From assembly GCA_021838445.1 (NCBI GenBank), contig JAKCDU010000006.1, forward strand, positions 58,710 through 114,198: a stretch of DNA of 55,489 nt, given 5' to 3'. Under the pieces are notes generated by a model, which did no database searches, was not told the origin of the DNA, and saw nothing but the letters and a program-made list of their open reading frames with translations. This document shows, piece by piece, positions 7,628 through 16,166 of the stretch. This DNA is from Actinomycetes bacterium (GTDB lineage Bacteria; Actinomycetota; Acidimicrobiia; Acidimicrobiales; Palsa-688). The position numbers were made by a program, and so were the translations under genes. Positions within the stretch are counted from its first letter, which is position 1. Every line of letters begins with the position of its first letter.

Positions 7628-10267
7628 ATGCGCAGGGCCCTGTCGGGGATATCGGTGGTCGAGCTCGGTGGCGGGATCGCCGCGTCCTACTGCGCCAAGC
7701 TGCTCGGCGACCTCGGTGCAGACGTGGTCAAGGTCGAGCCACCGGGCGGCGACGCCCTGCGGCGGACGGCGGCCGACCCGGGACGGTCCCGGTCGGGCCT
7801 GGTCGTGCACCTGAACACCAGCAAGCGCAGCGTCGAGCTTTCGAGCGATTCCCTGTCGGATCGCCGGGCCCTCGAAGAGATGGTCGCCGGTTGCGATCTG
7901 GTCATCGAGTCCCGCCCCGGAGCCACCCTCGCCGCCTGGGGCATCGACGCCGACCGCCTGGTCGGCCAGCATCCCGGGCCGTCGGTGGTCCACATCAGCG
8001 GCTTCGGCCGGACCGGCCCCTACCGCGACTACCTGTGGGACGACATCGTCGTCCAGGCGGCCAGCGCCGCGTTCTTGACCCAGGGGTCCGTCGGGCCGGT
8101 CCCTTTGAAGCTGCCCCGCCACGTCGCCCTCTACTTCGTGGGCCACATGGCCGCCCTGGCTGGCACCGCGGCGGTGATGGCCGTCGAAGCCGGCCAGCCG
8201 AGCTCGCTGATCGACTGCGCCGCGGTTGAGGTGCTGGCGTCCTTACCGTTCCGCCAGGCCTTCCTCCTCGGATACCAGTACCGAGGGCGGACCCCTCCCC
8301 CCGACGACGCGGCCGCTTCAACCCCGACGCTCATACCGACCGGGGTGTTCCCCTGCGCCGACGGTTACGTGGCCCTCATGTCCACCACCCAGCAGCTGCA
8401 GGAAATGCTTCAGGTCCTCGACGACCCCGACGCCAAAGAGGCCTTCGCCCGGCCCGACGCCTTCGAGCGGCCCGAGACCAAGGAGGTTCTCGACGTCGCC
8501 GTCTACAACTGGTTGCTGTCGCGCACCCGGGCCGAGGCCACCGCGCTGGCCCAGGCCGCGGGCTGGCCGCTCGCCGGGGTCTACGACGCGGGGGAGATCC
8601 TCGAAGCCGATCACCTCCACCAACGCAACTACTGGGTGCACAGCGACGACCCAGAGCTCGGTTCCGTGGACCTGCCCGGGCCGTGGTGCCGCTTGGCCGA
8701 GGGCGGCTGGGCCCTGCGCTCCACGGCACCGGCTCCGGGCCAGCACACCGCCGAGGTGCTAGCCGGTCTCGGACACGACGCCGCCCCCCGCCGCCGGCCC
8801 GCCGCCGGGGCGGGGAGCGCCGGGGCGGGGAGCCCTCGAGCGGGGAGCCCTCGAGCGGAGAGTGTCGGGGCGGCAACTGTCGAGGAGTTGACACCGGATG
8901 GTGGCCACGAGCGGATCGCTCCCGGCGGCCTTCCGGCGGTGGCCGCCAGCGCGGCGCGGCCCCCGCTGCACGGGGTGCGGGTGCTCGACCTGACGGTCGT
9001 ATGGGCGGGGCCCTACGCCACCATGCTGCTCGCCGATCTCGGCGCCGAGGTCATCCGGGTGGAGAACCCGTTCGTCCTGCCCCCCACCACCAAGGGCTAC
9101 CACCCCCGTCCGGTCCTCACCAACCCGGGAATGCTCGGCTCCCTCTACGGGCCAGCCCGGCCGGGGGCCCCGGACCGCCCCTGGAACCGCCACGCCATGA
9201 ACAACTCACTGGCCCGCAACAAGCTTTCGGTGACCATAGACAACCGCCGCCCCGAAGGGCTGGAGCTGGTCATGCGCCTGGCCGAGCGCAGCGACGTCCT
9301 GATGGACAATTTCAAGGCCAACGGGCTCGAGCGCATCGGCATCGACGTGAGCGAGCTGCAGAGGCGCAACCCCCGGCTGGTGATAGTGCGCCTCCCCCCG
9401 ACCGGGCTTACCGGGGACTGGGCCGCCTACACCGGCTTCGGCGCCCAGTTCGACGCTCTGAGCGGGCTGTCGGCGGTCTGCGGCCACCTCGGCTCGGATC
9501 CGACCACCACCCCGGCCACGACCTACATGGACGCCGCTTCGGGCCCGGCCGGTGCGATGGCCGTGCTGGCCGCCCTGCGCTACCGCCGGGCCACCGGAAG
9601 AGGCCAGTTCGTGGAGATCTCCCAGAGCGAGAACGTCATGAGCCACCTGGGCGAGATGTTCGTCGACCACCAGCTGGGCATCACCGCCGGGCGGCTCGGA
9701 AACCGCCACGAACGCCACGCCCCGCAGGGCCTGTACCCGTGTGCCGGCCCTGACCGCTGGGTGGCACTGACCGTGCCCGACGACGGGACCTGGCGCCGTC
9801 TGGCCGGCCTGCTCGACGAGGTCGAGGGGGCCGACGACCCCCGCTTCACCGACGACCCCCGCTTCACCGACGAGCCGTCGAGGCGACTCCACCACGACGA
9901 GCTCGACCGCATCATCTCGCGCTGGACCGCCCGGCGGGATCCCATCGAGGCCTTCCACGTCCTGCAGGCGGCGGGAGTACCCGCTGGCCCTCTCCTCGAC
10001 GACCCGACGCTGAGCAACGACCCGAACCTGGCCGAGCGGGGTTGGTTCCGCCCACTCGCGAGCGCGGATGTGGGCGAGCACCTCCACCCGGGCCCGGCCT
10101 TCACCGGCCTGCATCTGGCCTGGTGGCGAGGCTCTCCCACCCTCGGCGAGGACAACGAGTACGTCTACAAGGAGATCCTCGGTGTCAGCGACGCTGACTA
10201 CGCCCGCTATGCCAAAGAGCACATCCTGGCCACGGACTACCTCCAAGCCGACGGGACGCCGTTCTAG
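7628..10267 (+). CDS. tandem (two-domain) family III CoA-transferase
   Basis: An 879-aa protein with two complete CaiB/BaiF domains. Domain 1 (about residues 1-385) begins [35 protein letters not shown]-like sequence, and domain 2 (about 440-870) restarts at LHGVRVLDLTVVWAGPYATM. Between them is a low-complexity linker built of AGS/PRAGS repeats (about 391-434). At the position of the catalytic aspartate, domain 1 keeps Asp (SSLIDCAAVE) while domain 2 has Glu (GQFVEISQSE). Such enzymes move CoA between carboxylic acids through an aspartyl-CoA adduct; bacterial relatives are usually single-domain dimers, so the fusion fixes an unequal pair. GGGGGAGG lies upstream of the ATG. It is the fourth gene of the operon beginning at 4271. 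Confidence 0.88.
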   Translation: MRRALSGISVVELGGGIAASYCAKLLGDLGADVVKVEPPGGDALRRTAADPGRSRSGLVVHLNTSKRSVELSSDSLSDRRALEEMVAGCDLVIESRPGATLAAWGIDADRLVGQHPGPSVVHISGFGRTGPYRDYLWDDIVVQAASAAFLTQGSVGPVPLKLPRHVALYFVGHMAALAGTAAVMAVEAGQPSSLIDCAAVEVLASLPFRQAFLLGYQYRGRTPPPDDAAASTPTLIPTGVFPCADGYVALMSTTQQLQEMLQVLDDPDAKEAFARPDAFERPETKEVLDVAVYNWLLSRTRAEATALAQAAGWPLAGVYDAGEILEADHLHQRNYWVHSDDPELGSVDLPGPWCRLAEGGWALRSTAPAPGQHTAEVLAGLGHDAAPRRRPAAGAGSAGAGSPRAGSPRAESVGAATVEELTPDGGHERIAPGGLPAVAASAARPPLHGVRVLDLTVVWAGPYATMLLADLGAEVIRVENPFVLPPTTKGYHPRPVLTNPGMLGSLYGPARPGAPDRPWNRHAMNNSLARNKLSVTIDNRRPEGLELVMRLAERSDVLMDNFKANGLERIGIDVSELQRRNPRLVIVRLPPTGLTGDWAAYTGFGAQFDALSGLSAVCGHLGSDPTTTPATTYMDAASGPAGAMAVLAALRYRRATGRGQFVEISQSENVMSHLGEMFVDHQLGITAGRLGNRHERHAPQGLYPCAGPDRWVALTVPDDGTWRRLAGLLDEVEGADDPRFTDDPRFTDEPSRRLHHDELDRIISRWTARRDPIEAFHVLQAAGVPAGPLLDDPTLSNDPNLAERGWFRPLASADVGEHLHPGPAFTGLHLAWWRGSPTLGEDNEYVYKEILGVSDADYARYAKEHILATDYLQADGTPF
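9833..9873 (+). repeat. 18-bp in-frame tandem duplication
   Basis: The unit GACGACCCCCGCTTCACC occurs twice in perfect tandem (9833-9850, 9851-9868) and a third copy begins with GACGAG. It encodes DDPRFT twice in the second domain of the tandem CoA-transferase. It keeps the frame and looks like a recent replication-slippage event. Confidence 0.8.
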
Positions 10268-10317
10268 AGGGCCCGGGCGGGGATCCGCAGTTCCGCCGCG
10301 GCGATTCCTCGCTCCCC

Positions 10318-10323
10318 TATAGT
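10318..10323 (+). promoter_or_regulatory. -10 element, probable leaderless promoter
   Basis: TATAGT sits six bases before the ATG of the SDR gene at 10330, so transcription would begin at or next to the start codon. No ribosome-binding site is present. A matching -35 is not evident. Confidence 0.5.
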
Positions 10324-10329
10324 CCGAAG

Positions 10330-11076
10330 ATGCGAGCTGTGGTCGTAGGAGCATCCAGCGGGCTGGGCCGCTGTATTGGTATCGGTTTGGGTCGTCGGGG
10401 GGCCCGAGTGGCGCTGCTGGCCCGGAGACGGGACCGCCTCGAATCGGCCGCCGCCGAAGCCGGCGAGGGCGCGTTGGCCATCGCCTGCGACGTGACCGAC
10501 GAGCAGTCCTGCCGCCGAGCCGTCGCTGACGCCGTCGCGGGACTGGGCGGTATCGACGCTCTGGTCTATGCCACCGGTGTGGGCCCGCTGGCCCGCCTGG
10601 CCGACATCGATGCCGCTACCTGGCAGCAGACGTTCGCGACCAACGTCACCGGCGCCGCCATAGTCACCGGTGCGGCCCTCCCGCACCTGACGGAGTCCTC
10701 GGGGGCGGCGGTCTACCTGTCGTCCATCAGCGCCAGCCTCACTCCCCCCTGGCCCGGCCTCGGCGGCTACATAGTGAGCAAGGCGGCCCTCGAGAAGCTG
10801 GTCGAGGCGTGGCGGGTGGAGCACCCGGGGGTGGGCTTCACCCGCCTGTCGGTCGGCGACTGCGCAGGGGGTGAGGGCCACGGGGCCACCGAGTTCAGCG
10901 CCGGTTGGGACATGGAGGTGGCGAGCGAGGTGATGCCGATCTGGCTGGCACGCAACTACATCGCCGGCGCCCTACTCGACGTCGACGACCTGGTCGGTGC
11001 CGTCGACTTCGTGCTCCGCCTCGGCGCCGGCGCCAGCGTCCCGAGCATGGTGGTGACGCCGCGCCCGGTCCAGTAG
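10330..11076 (+). CDS. SDR-family oxidoreductase
   Basis: Classical short-chain dehydrogenase of 248 aa. The cofactor loop is GASSGLGRCIGIG near the N-terminus, followed by the basic LLARRRDRL that favours NADP(H). The active-site serine lies in YLSSISAS and the Tyr/Lys pair in GYIVSKAAL. It presumably oxidises a hydroxyacyl or alcohol intermediate made by the upstream CoA-transferase/ACAD genes. The ATG is preceded by a -10-like TATAGT and no ribosome-binding site, so it can be expressed separately from the operon that ends 62 bases upstream. It is convergent with the ABC transporter ATPase gene. Confidence 0.87.
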   Translation: MRAVVVGASSGLGRCIGIGLGRRGARVALLARRRDRLESAAAEAGEGALAIACDVTDEQSCRRAVADAVAGLGGIDALVYATGVGPLARLADIDAATWQQTFATNVTGAAIVTGAALPHLTESSGAAVYLSSISASLTPPWPGLGGYIVSKAALEKLVEAWRVEHPGVGFTRLSVGDCAGGEGHGATEFSAGWDMEVASEVMPIWLARNYIAGALLDVDDLVGAVDFVLRLGAGASVPSMVVTPRPVQ

Positions 11077-11083
11077 ACGGCGT

Positions 11084-12739
11084 TCAGGCGCCCGCCGTCA
11101 TGGCCTCGCCGAGGTAGAGACCGAGCACTTCGGACCCGGCCCTGGAGGCGGCCCCGTACCAGGCGACATTTCCCCGCTGCAGGATCAGGCAGTCGTCGGC
11201 GAAGGCCAGCGCCCGGTGCACGTACTGCTCGATCATGACGACCGACGCCCCCATCGACCGGGCCCGGTCGAGCCCCTCGAAGACCAGGTCGACCATCATG
11301 GGCGCCAGGCCGAGCGACATCTCGTCGGCCACGATCAACTTCGGGTTGGTCGCGAGGGCCCGGGCCAACGAGAGCATCTGCTGCTCACCGCCTGACAGTG
11401 AGCCGGCGAGCTGACGTCGCCGCGACGCCAGCACCGGGAATATCTCGAGCGCCGTGGCCAAGGCCTCCTTGCGGGGTCGCCGCCCGTCGACCGCCGCCGC
11501 GGCCATCTTCAGATTGTCCAGGACGCTGAGGCTGCGGAACACCCCCCGGCCTTCGGGTAGGTGGACGAGCCCGACCCGCCGGATGCGGTCCGCCGGCCAG
11601 GCGGCCATGTCCTGGCCCCCGAACATCACCCGGCCGCCATGGGGCCGGACCAGGCCGGACACGGCCCGCGCCAAGCTGCTCTTGCCCGCCCCGTTGGGTC
11701 CGACCACGGCCAGGACCCGACCGGGTGGCACCTCGAAGGACACCGCGCTCAGGGCGATGGCATCGCCGTAGCGGACCGACAGGTCCTCGACCCTCAGCGA
11801 CTCGCTGGCGATTCCCGCACCACCGGCGGCGTCGGCCGACGGTCGTGCGATCAGGGCGGCGTCCCTGATGTCGAGGTCGGGCTGGGAGCCGACCCCCTGG
11901 CCGGTCGGGCTGCTCCCGGCCTCGATCTCCTCGCCGAGGTAGGCGGCCCGCACCGCCGGGTTGGCCCGAACCTCGGCGGGGGTGCCACTGGCGATGAGCG
12001 CCCCGAAGTCCAACACGTTGATGTGGCTGCACAGGCGCATGACCATCTCCACGTCGTGTTCGACGAGGAGGATCGAGATGCCCCAATCCTCGGCGACTCG
12101 CGCCAGCGTCTGCTCGAACTGCTCCGACTCGGTGGAGTCCAGCCCCGATGACGGCTCGTCGAGGAGCAGCACCGACGGCGCCGATGCCAGCGCCCGCCCG
12201 AGCTCGACCAAGCGGGCCGATCCGAGGGGGAGCCCGAGGGCTGAGCGGTTGGCGATGGGGCCCATGCCGAGCACATCGATCAGGTCGTCCACCTTGGCCG
12301 TCTCCTCGGCCTGCGGCCGTTTGAGGCTGCCGAGGGTGAACAGGTCCGACCACACCCGGCGCCTGGCCGTACGCACCCGGTGGGCCAGGCTCAGGTGCTG
12401 GCGTACCGTCAGGCCGGGGAACAGCTCGGGGTGCTGGAAGGTTCGGGCCAGGCCCAGAGTCGCTCGCGCCTGCGGCCGGGCCGTCGTCACCTCCTGGCCG
12501 TGCATGAACACCTTGCCGGTGGTAGGAGTCAAAAGACCTGACAGCACGCCGAACAGGGTGCTCTTGCCCGCACCGTTGGGGCCGACCAGGCCGACTATGC
12601 GGCCGGGAGGGACGCTCAGATCGACGTCTCGGACGGCGACGAGACCACCGAAGCGGACCGTGACACCGCGGCACTCGAGGCGGTGCCCGGAGGTGGCCGA
12701 ACCCTGGGGAACGCCCGAGGGGGAGGTCACCGCGCTCAC
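11084..12739 (-). CDS. fused LivG-LivF-type ABC transporter ATPase
   Basis: A 551-aa protein with two ATP-binding cassettes of the branched-chain amino acid (HAAT) importer class joined in one chain. The N-terminal LivG-like cassette has Walker A GPNGAGKST (about 53-61) and Walker B VLLLDEPSSGLD; its signature motif is unusual, LPLGSARLVEL instead of LSxGQ. The C-terminal LivF-like cassette has GPNGAGKSS, a normal LSGGEQQ signature and LIVADEMSLGLAP. It would power import through the fused permease whose stop codon its GTG overlaps (GTGA). The solute could be a branched amino acid, amide or aromatic/acyl acid; neighbouring acyl-CoA genes favour an organic acid (inference). Confidence 0.88.
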   Translation of the reverse strand: MSAVTSPSGVPQGSATSGHRLECRGVTVRFGGLVAVRDVDLSVPPGRIVGLVGPNGAGKSTLFGVLSGLLTPTTGKVFMHGQEVTTARPQARATLGLARTFQHPELFPGLTVRQHLSLAHRVRTARRRVWSDLFTLGSLKRPQAEETAKVDDLIDVLGMGPIANRSALGLPLGSARLVELGRALASAPSVLLLDEPSSGLDSTESEQFEQTLARVAEDWGISILLVEHDVEMVMRLCSHINVLDFGALIASGTPAEVRANPAVRAAYLGEEIEAGSSPTGQGVGSQPDLDIRDAALIARPSADAAGGAGIASESLRVEDLSVRYGDAIALSAVSFEVPPGRVLAVVGPNGAGKSSLARAVSGLVRPHGGRVMFGGQDMAAWPADRIRRVGLVHLPEGRGVFRSLSVLDNLKMAAAAVDGRRPRKEALATALEIFPVLASRRRQLAGSLSGGEQQMLSLARALATNPKLIVADEMSLGLAPMMVDLVFEGLDRARSMGASVVMIEQYVHRALAFADDCLILQRGNVAWYGAASRAGSEVLGLYLGEAMTAGA

Positions 12740-14754
12740 TTGGCCGCCTCCGCCGGGATGGCGTTGCCGGCGGAGCCGACCATGACCGGCGGCGCCGGCC
12801 CGTCGGCCGCCGATCCGGGAGTAGCCACGCCCACGCTGGGGCCTCCGGCGATCAGACCGCGCAGCTGGCGACCCACCTGAACGACCACACCTTCTGGGTT
12901 GCGGGCCACGCCGATGGCACCGAGGCCGAACAGAATGGTCGGGACTTGACCCCACCGGGTCGGGACGTAGGTGCTGAACACGGCGTTCATGACGGTGAAC
13001 ATGATGCCGGCGACCGCAGCACCGGTGATGGTGCGCACACCCATCGTCACGACTATGGCCAGCCAGACCAGGCCCTCGTAGGTCGAGTACGACTGGGGCT
13101 GGGCCACGTTGGCGTACAGGGCCAGGAATCCCCCGCCGATGGCCGCCACGAACGCCGCCAGGCCGCCCACGATCACCTTCACCTGCAGCACGCTCAGACC
13201 GAGCGTGCGCGACGCGGCCTCGCTGTCGCGCACCGCCCGCAGGGCCATCCCGCTGGTGGAGCGGCGCAGGTTGACGGTGAGGGCGGCGATTATCACGAAT
13301 ACCGCGAGGGCGACATAGGCCAGCACCAGATCGCTCTGGGCGAACGACGGCCGGTACAGGGGCAGACCCAGCCCGCCCTGGGCGAAGCGGTTGCGGGTGA
13401 ACACCAACTGCTCGACGATGAGGCTGAAGGTGAAGGTGGTAAGAGCCACGTACAGGTCACCCAGTCGGATGGTGAGAACGCCGAGGACGGACCCGGCCAC
13501 CCCGGCGATGACCGCCCCCATCAGAATGGCCAGGAGGACGGGGACGTGCCAGTAGGTCACGAACTGGGCCCCGGCCATGGCGCCGGTGGCCGCGAACATG
13601 ATCTGTGACAGCCAGAGCATCCCGCCTTCACCGGTCACCACCGTGAAGGTCAAGAAGGTGATGGCGTAGCAAATACCCCATGCTCCCTGACCGAGCCAGT
13701 AGGAACCGAAGCCCTTGAGGATCAGCGGGAGCACCGCCACGATCACCAACGGCAGCGCGCTCACGGCGGCGCCCCGCTTGTTGACCTCGGTCATCTCGGC
13801 GCCGGCTTCGGCGGCGTCCTGGGTGGCCGGCCGGATGGCCTGGTCGAGCGGACCGGCGGCCCCGGCGCCCTCGTCGAGGGAGCCCGACCGGATCAGGTAG
13901 ACGATCAGGGCGACCAGGATGAAACCGAAGGGGATGCTCGGGATGATGGCCGCGGTCAGCGAACTGTTGGCCGGGAGGTACTTCTGGATCACGTCGGTCA
14001 CCACCCCCATGACCAGGGCGGCCCCGACTGCCATGGGCAGGGAGCGCAGACGGGCCACCACCACGGCGGCGAAGGCGGCCGCCATGAGGTTGCTCATCCC
14101 GACCATGTCCAAGCCCTGGCTGGGAGCCACCAGGATGCCGGCCAGGCCGGCCAGCGCCGTGGTGGTGGCCCAGACCCCGAGGGCCACCCGGTTGGGGTTG
14201 GTGCCCGACAGGGAGGCCATGGCCTCCGAGTCCACCAGGGCCCGCACCTCGAGGCCGACGTCGGTGAAGCGCAGGACGGCCGTCCCGACGACCACGATGA
14301 AGAGCAGGAACCCGTAGGTGATCACCTGGTCGGTGGTGACCGGGCTGCCGAGGAAGTGGTAGGGCTTGTCGGTCAGGGAGGCCAGCCCGGGGGCCGACGT
14401 GATCGACGCGGAGTTGGGGAAGATCACCCCGAGCACGGCGGGCAGGGCCACGTACAGGCCGATGGTGCACACCAGCTTCACCAGCGTGGACTTGCCTCTG
14501 ATGTAGCGGAAGAGGATCAGGTAGAGGAAGATGCCGAGAGCCGGCCCCACCACCAGGATCGAGACCAGGCCGGCGCTGTAGGTGGTCCACCCGTGCTGAG
14601 AGTTGAGCCAGTAGTAGATGCGAGCCACGAAATAGGCCATGGCCGCGAACGAGAAGTTGAGAACTCCGGCCGACACGAACGTGACCGTCAGGCTGGCCGA
14701 GGCAATAGCGTAGATAGCACCGAGAGCCAACCCGGCTATGACGTACTGGAGCAT
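12736..14754 (-). CDS. fused LivH-LivM-type ABC transporter permease
   Basis: A 672-aa inner-membrane protein in which both permease subunits of a HAAT-type importer are fused. The LivH half (about 1-295) begins MLQYVIAGLALGAIYAIASA, and a charged cytoplasmic linker (about 300-325) leads to the LivM half with the GxGG-type segment VTGEGGMLWLSQIMFAATGA and the late SxFxGxIG-like IGGGFLALY region. Many hydrophobic helices are visible in each half. The start at 14754 has GGAGG eight bases upstream; upstream frame is charged and non-conserved. Its promoter (14821-14848) contains one copy of the shared palindromic motif. The solute-binding partner is probably the lipoprotein at 19325. Confidence 0.87.
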   Translation of the reverse strand: MLQYVIAGLALGAIYAIASASLTVTFVSAGVLNFSFAAMAYFVARIYYWLNSQHGWTTYSAGLVSILVVGPALGIFLYLILFRYIRGKSTLVKLVCTIGLYVALPAVLGVIFPNSASITSAPGLASLTDKPYHFLGSPVTTDQVITYGFLLFIVVVGTAVLRFTDVGLEVRALVDSEAMASLSGTNPNRVALGVWATTTALAGLAGILVAPSQGLDMVGMSNLMAAAFAAVVVARLRSLPMAVGAALVMGVVTDVIQKYLPANSSLTAAIIPSIPFGFILVALIVYLIRSGSLDEGAGAAGPLDQAIRPATQDAAEAGAEMTEVNKRGAAVSALPLVIVAVLPLILKGFGSYWLGQGAWGICYAITFLTFTVVTGEGGMLWLSQIMFAATGAMAGAQFVTYWHVPVLLAILMGAVIAGVAGSVLGVLTIRLGDLYVALTTFTFSLIVEQLVFTRNRFAQGGLGLPLYRPSFAQSDLVLAYVALAVFVIIAALTVNLRRSTSGMALRAVRDSEAASRTLGLSVLQVKVIVGGLAAFVAAIGGGFLALYANVAQPQSYSTYEGLVWLAIVVTMGVRTITGAAVAGIMFTVMNAVFSTYVPTRWGQVPTILFGLGAIGVARNPEGVVVQVGRQLRGLIAGGPSVGVATPGSAADGPAPPVMVGSAGNAIPAEAAK

Positions 14755-14820
14755 CCTCTCACCCTCCGGACTGGTGCTGCTGTCAGCCGTCGGCTTGGCC
14801 GAGCGACCCCCCGTGACCAC

Positions 14821-14848
14821 AGGCTAGCAATTTCGACGCAGGCATCAA
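14821..14848 (-). promoter_or_regulatory. importer promoter with shared motif copy A
   Basis: On the minus strand: -35 TTGATG (14848-14843), a 16-bp spacer, -10 TAGCCT (14826-14821). The spacer is occupied by motif copy A, ATGCCTGCGTCGAAATTGC (14845-14827), whose right half CGTCGAAATT matches the copy at 33123. The left half is degenerate. Confidence 0.5.
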
Positions 14849-14903
14849 GACGCGCTGATATCAGGGAGTGCCATCTGCGTCGAGGCGGCGATCGTAGAGA
14901 CCT

Positions 14904-14932
14904 TTGACGATGACGTCGATGTTCAGTACCGT
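14904..14932 (+). promoter_or_regulatory. ACAD-pair promoter with shared motif copy B
   Basis: -35 TTGACG (14904-14909), 17-bp spacer, -10 TACCGT (14927-14932). The spacer contains GATGACGTCGATGTTCAG (14909-14926), whose reverse complement reads CTGAACATCGACGTCATC and matches the left half of the copy at 33123. A protein bound there would block the promoter. Confidence 0.6.
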
Positions 14933-14982
14933 CGCCGTTGCACCAGCCGGCCTGCCAGACCGGACTCGGGAAAGGGAGGCTC

Positions 14983-15048
14983 GTGGCCACAGCGCCTAGA
15001 TTGGAACCGGCCCACGGCCCGGGGGGGACGACATGCTCTTGGAACTGA
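14983..15048 (+). CDS. possible 21-aa leader peptide
   Basis: A GTG at 14983 preceded by a strong AAGGGAGG opens a 21-codon frame ending in TGA at 15048. It overlaps the first 16 bases of the ACAD gene at 15033 in another frame, an arrangement typical of translational coupling. The peptide (VATAPRLEP...) resembles nothing I know. It may be only a strong ribosome site lying in the leader. Confidence 0.3.
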   Translation: MATAPRLEPAHGPGGTTCSWN

Positions 15049-16166
15049 CACCGGATCAGGACTTCCTGCGCGAGACCACCTCGAAGTTCCTCGCCAGCCA
15101 GGTCCCGGTAGGGGAGATCCGCCGCCTCTGTGACGACCGGCTCGGCTACGACCCGGGCTACTGGAAGCGGGGCGCCGACCTGGGCTGGACCTCGCTGCTC
15201 GTGAGCGAGGAGCGAGGCGGCGGCTCGGTCAGCGGGCGGGGTCTGATCGACCTCACCCTCCTCGCCCACGAGTTCGGCGCTCACGCCGCGCCCGGCCCCC
15301 TCGCCCCGGCCAACGTGGTCGCCGGCGCTTTGGCCGAGTTCGGCACCCATCCCGACGTCCTGGCCGCCCTGCTCGACGGTTCGGCCGTGGCGGCGTGGTG
15401 CTGGGAGGAGCCGGGAGGGCTGATCGGGGGCCGGGAACTCGAGTTGGACATCACGGTGGAGCGCGGGGACCTCGTGTTGAACGGCCGGAAGAAACCCGTC
15501 GAGGCCGCCGCCGACGCCGACCACCTGCTCGTCACCGGGCGCAGCGGTGGGGGGCTCACGCAGGTCCTGGTCGCAACCGGAACCCCAGGGGTGACGGTGG
15601 AGCGGCTGCAGAGCGTCGACATGACCCGTCGCTATGCGGCGCTGCGCTTCGACGACGTGAGGCTGCCGGGCGAGTCAGTGGTGGGCGAGGTGGGCGGAGC
15701 CGGGCCGGCCGTGGAACGTCAGCTTCATCAGGCCCTGGTCATCCAACTCGCCGAGACCGTCGGCACCTTGGACCGAGCCTTCGCCATGACCCTCGAATGG
15801 GCCTTCGACCGGTACTCCTTCGGCCGGCCGCTCGCTTCCTACCAGGAGCTCAAACACCGCTTCGCGGACATGAAATCGTGGGTCGAAGGCGCCCACGCAA
15901 TCGCCGACGCGGCGGCCGACGCGGTCGACGAGGGCCGGCCCGAAGCCGCCGCCCTGGTGAGCGCGGCCAAGGCTTTCAGCGGGCGGTACGGCCTGGAGCT
16001 GATGCAGGACTGTGTACAGATGCACGGCGGCATCGGGGTCACCTTCGAGCACGACCTGCACCTGTTCATGCGCCGGGCCACGGCCAACGCCGCCATCTTC
16101 GGGACGGCGGCCGACCACCATCAACGCCTGGCCCGGATCACCATCGAGGAGGACTCCCGGTCATGA
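15033..16166 (+). CDS. acyl-CoA dehydrogenase, subunit 1 of a pair
   Basis: A 377-aa ACAD-fold protein: N-terminal helices from MLLELTPDQDFLRETTSKF, an eroded middle domain, and the C-terminal QMHGGIGVTFEHDLHLFMRR. The usual catalytic Glu-Gly-Thr segment near the C-terminus is replaced by NAAIFGTAADHH, as in the non-catalytic partner of heteromeric ACADs. It overlaps the next ACAD by ATGA. Established knowledge: actinobacterial steroid-type ACADs work as alpha2beta2 assemblies of two adjacent genes; assigning this pair to that group is inference. The promoter at 14904 carries the shared motif. Confidence 0.86.
   Translation: MLLELTPDQDFLRETTSKFLASQVPVGEIRRLCDDRLGYDPGYWKRGADLGWTSLLVSEERGGGSVSGRGLIDLTLLAHEFGAHAAPGPLAPANVVAGALAEFGTHPDVLAALLDGSAVAAWCWEEPGGLIGGRELELDITVERGDLVLNGRKKPVEAAADADHLLVTGRSGGGLTQVLVATGTPGVTVERLQSVDMTRRYAALRFDDVRLPGESVVGEVGGAGPAVERQLHQALVIQLAETVGTLDRAFAMTLEWAFDRYSFGRPLASYQELKHRFADMKSWVEGAHAIADAAADAVDEGRPEAAALVSAAKAFSGRYGLELMQDCVQMHGGIGVTFEHDLHLFMRRATANAAIFGTAADHHQRLARITIEEDSRS

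Noticed and set aside
8800-8890. Tandem repeats as a mobile or CRISPR-like array
   Set aside because: The repeats are in frame and encode a low-complexity linker between two CoA-transferase domains, with no spacers.
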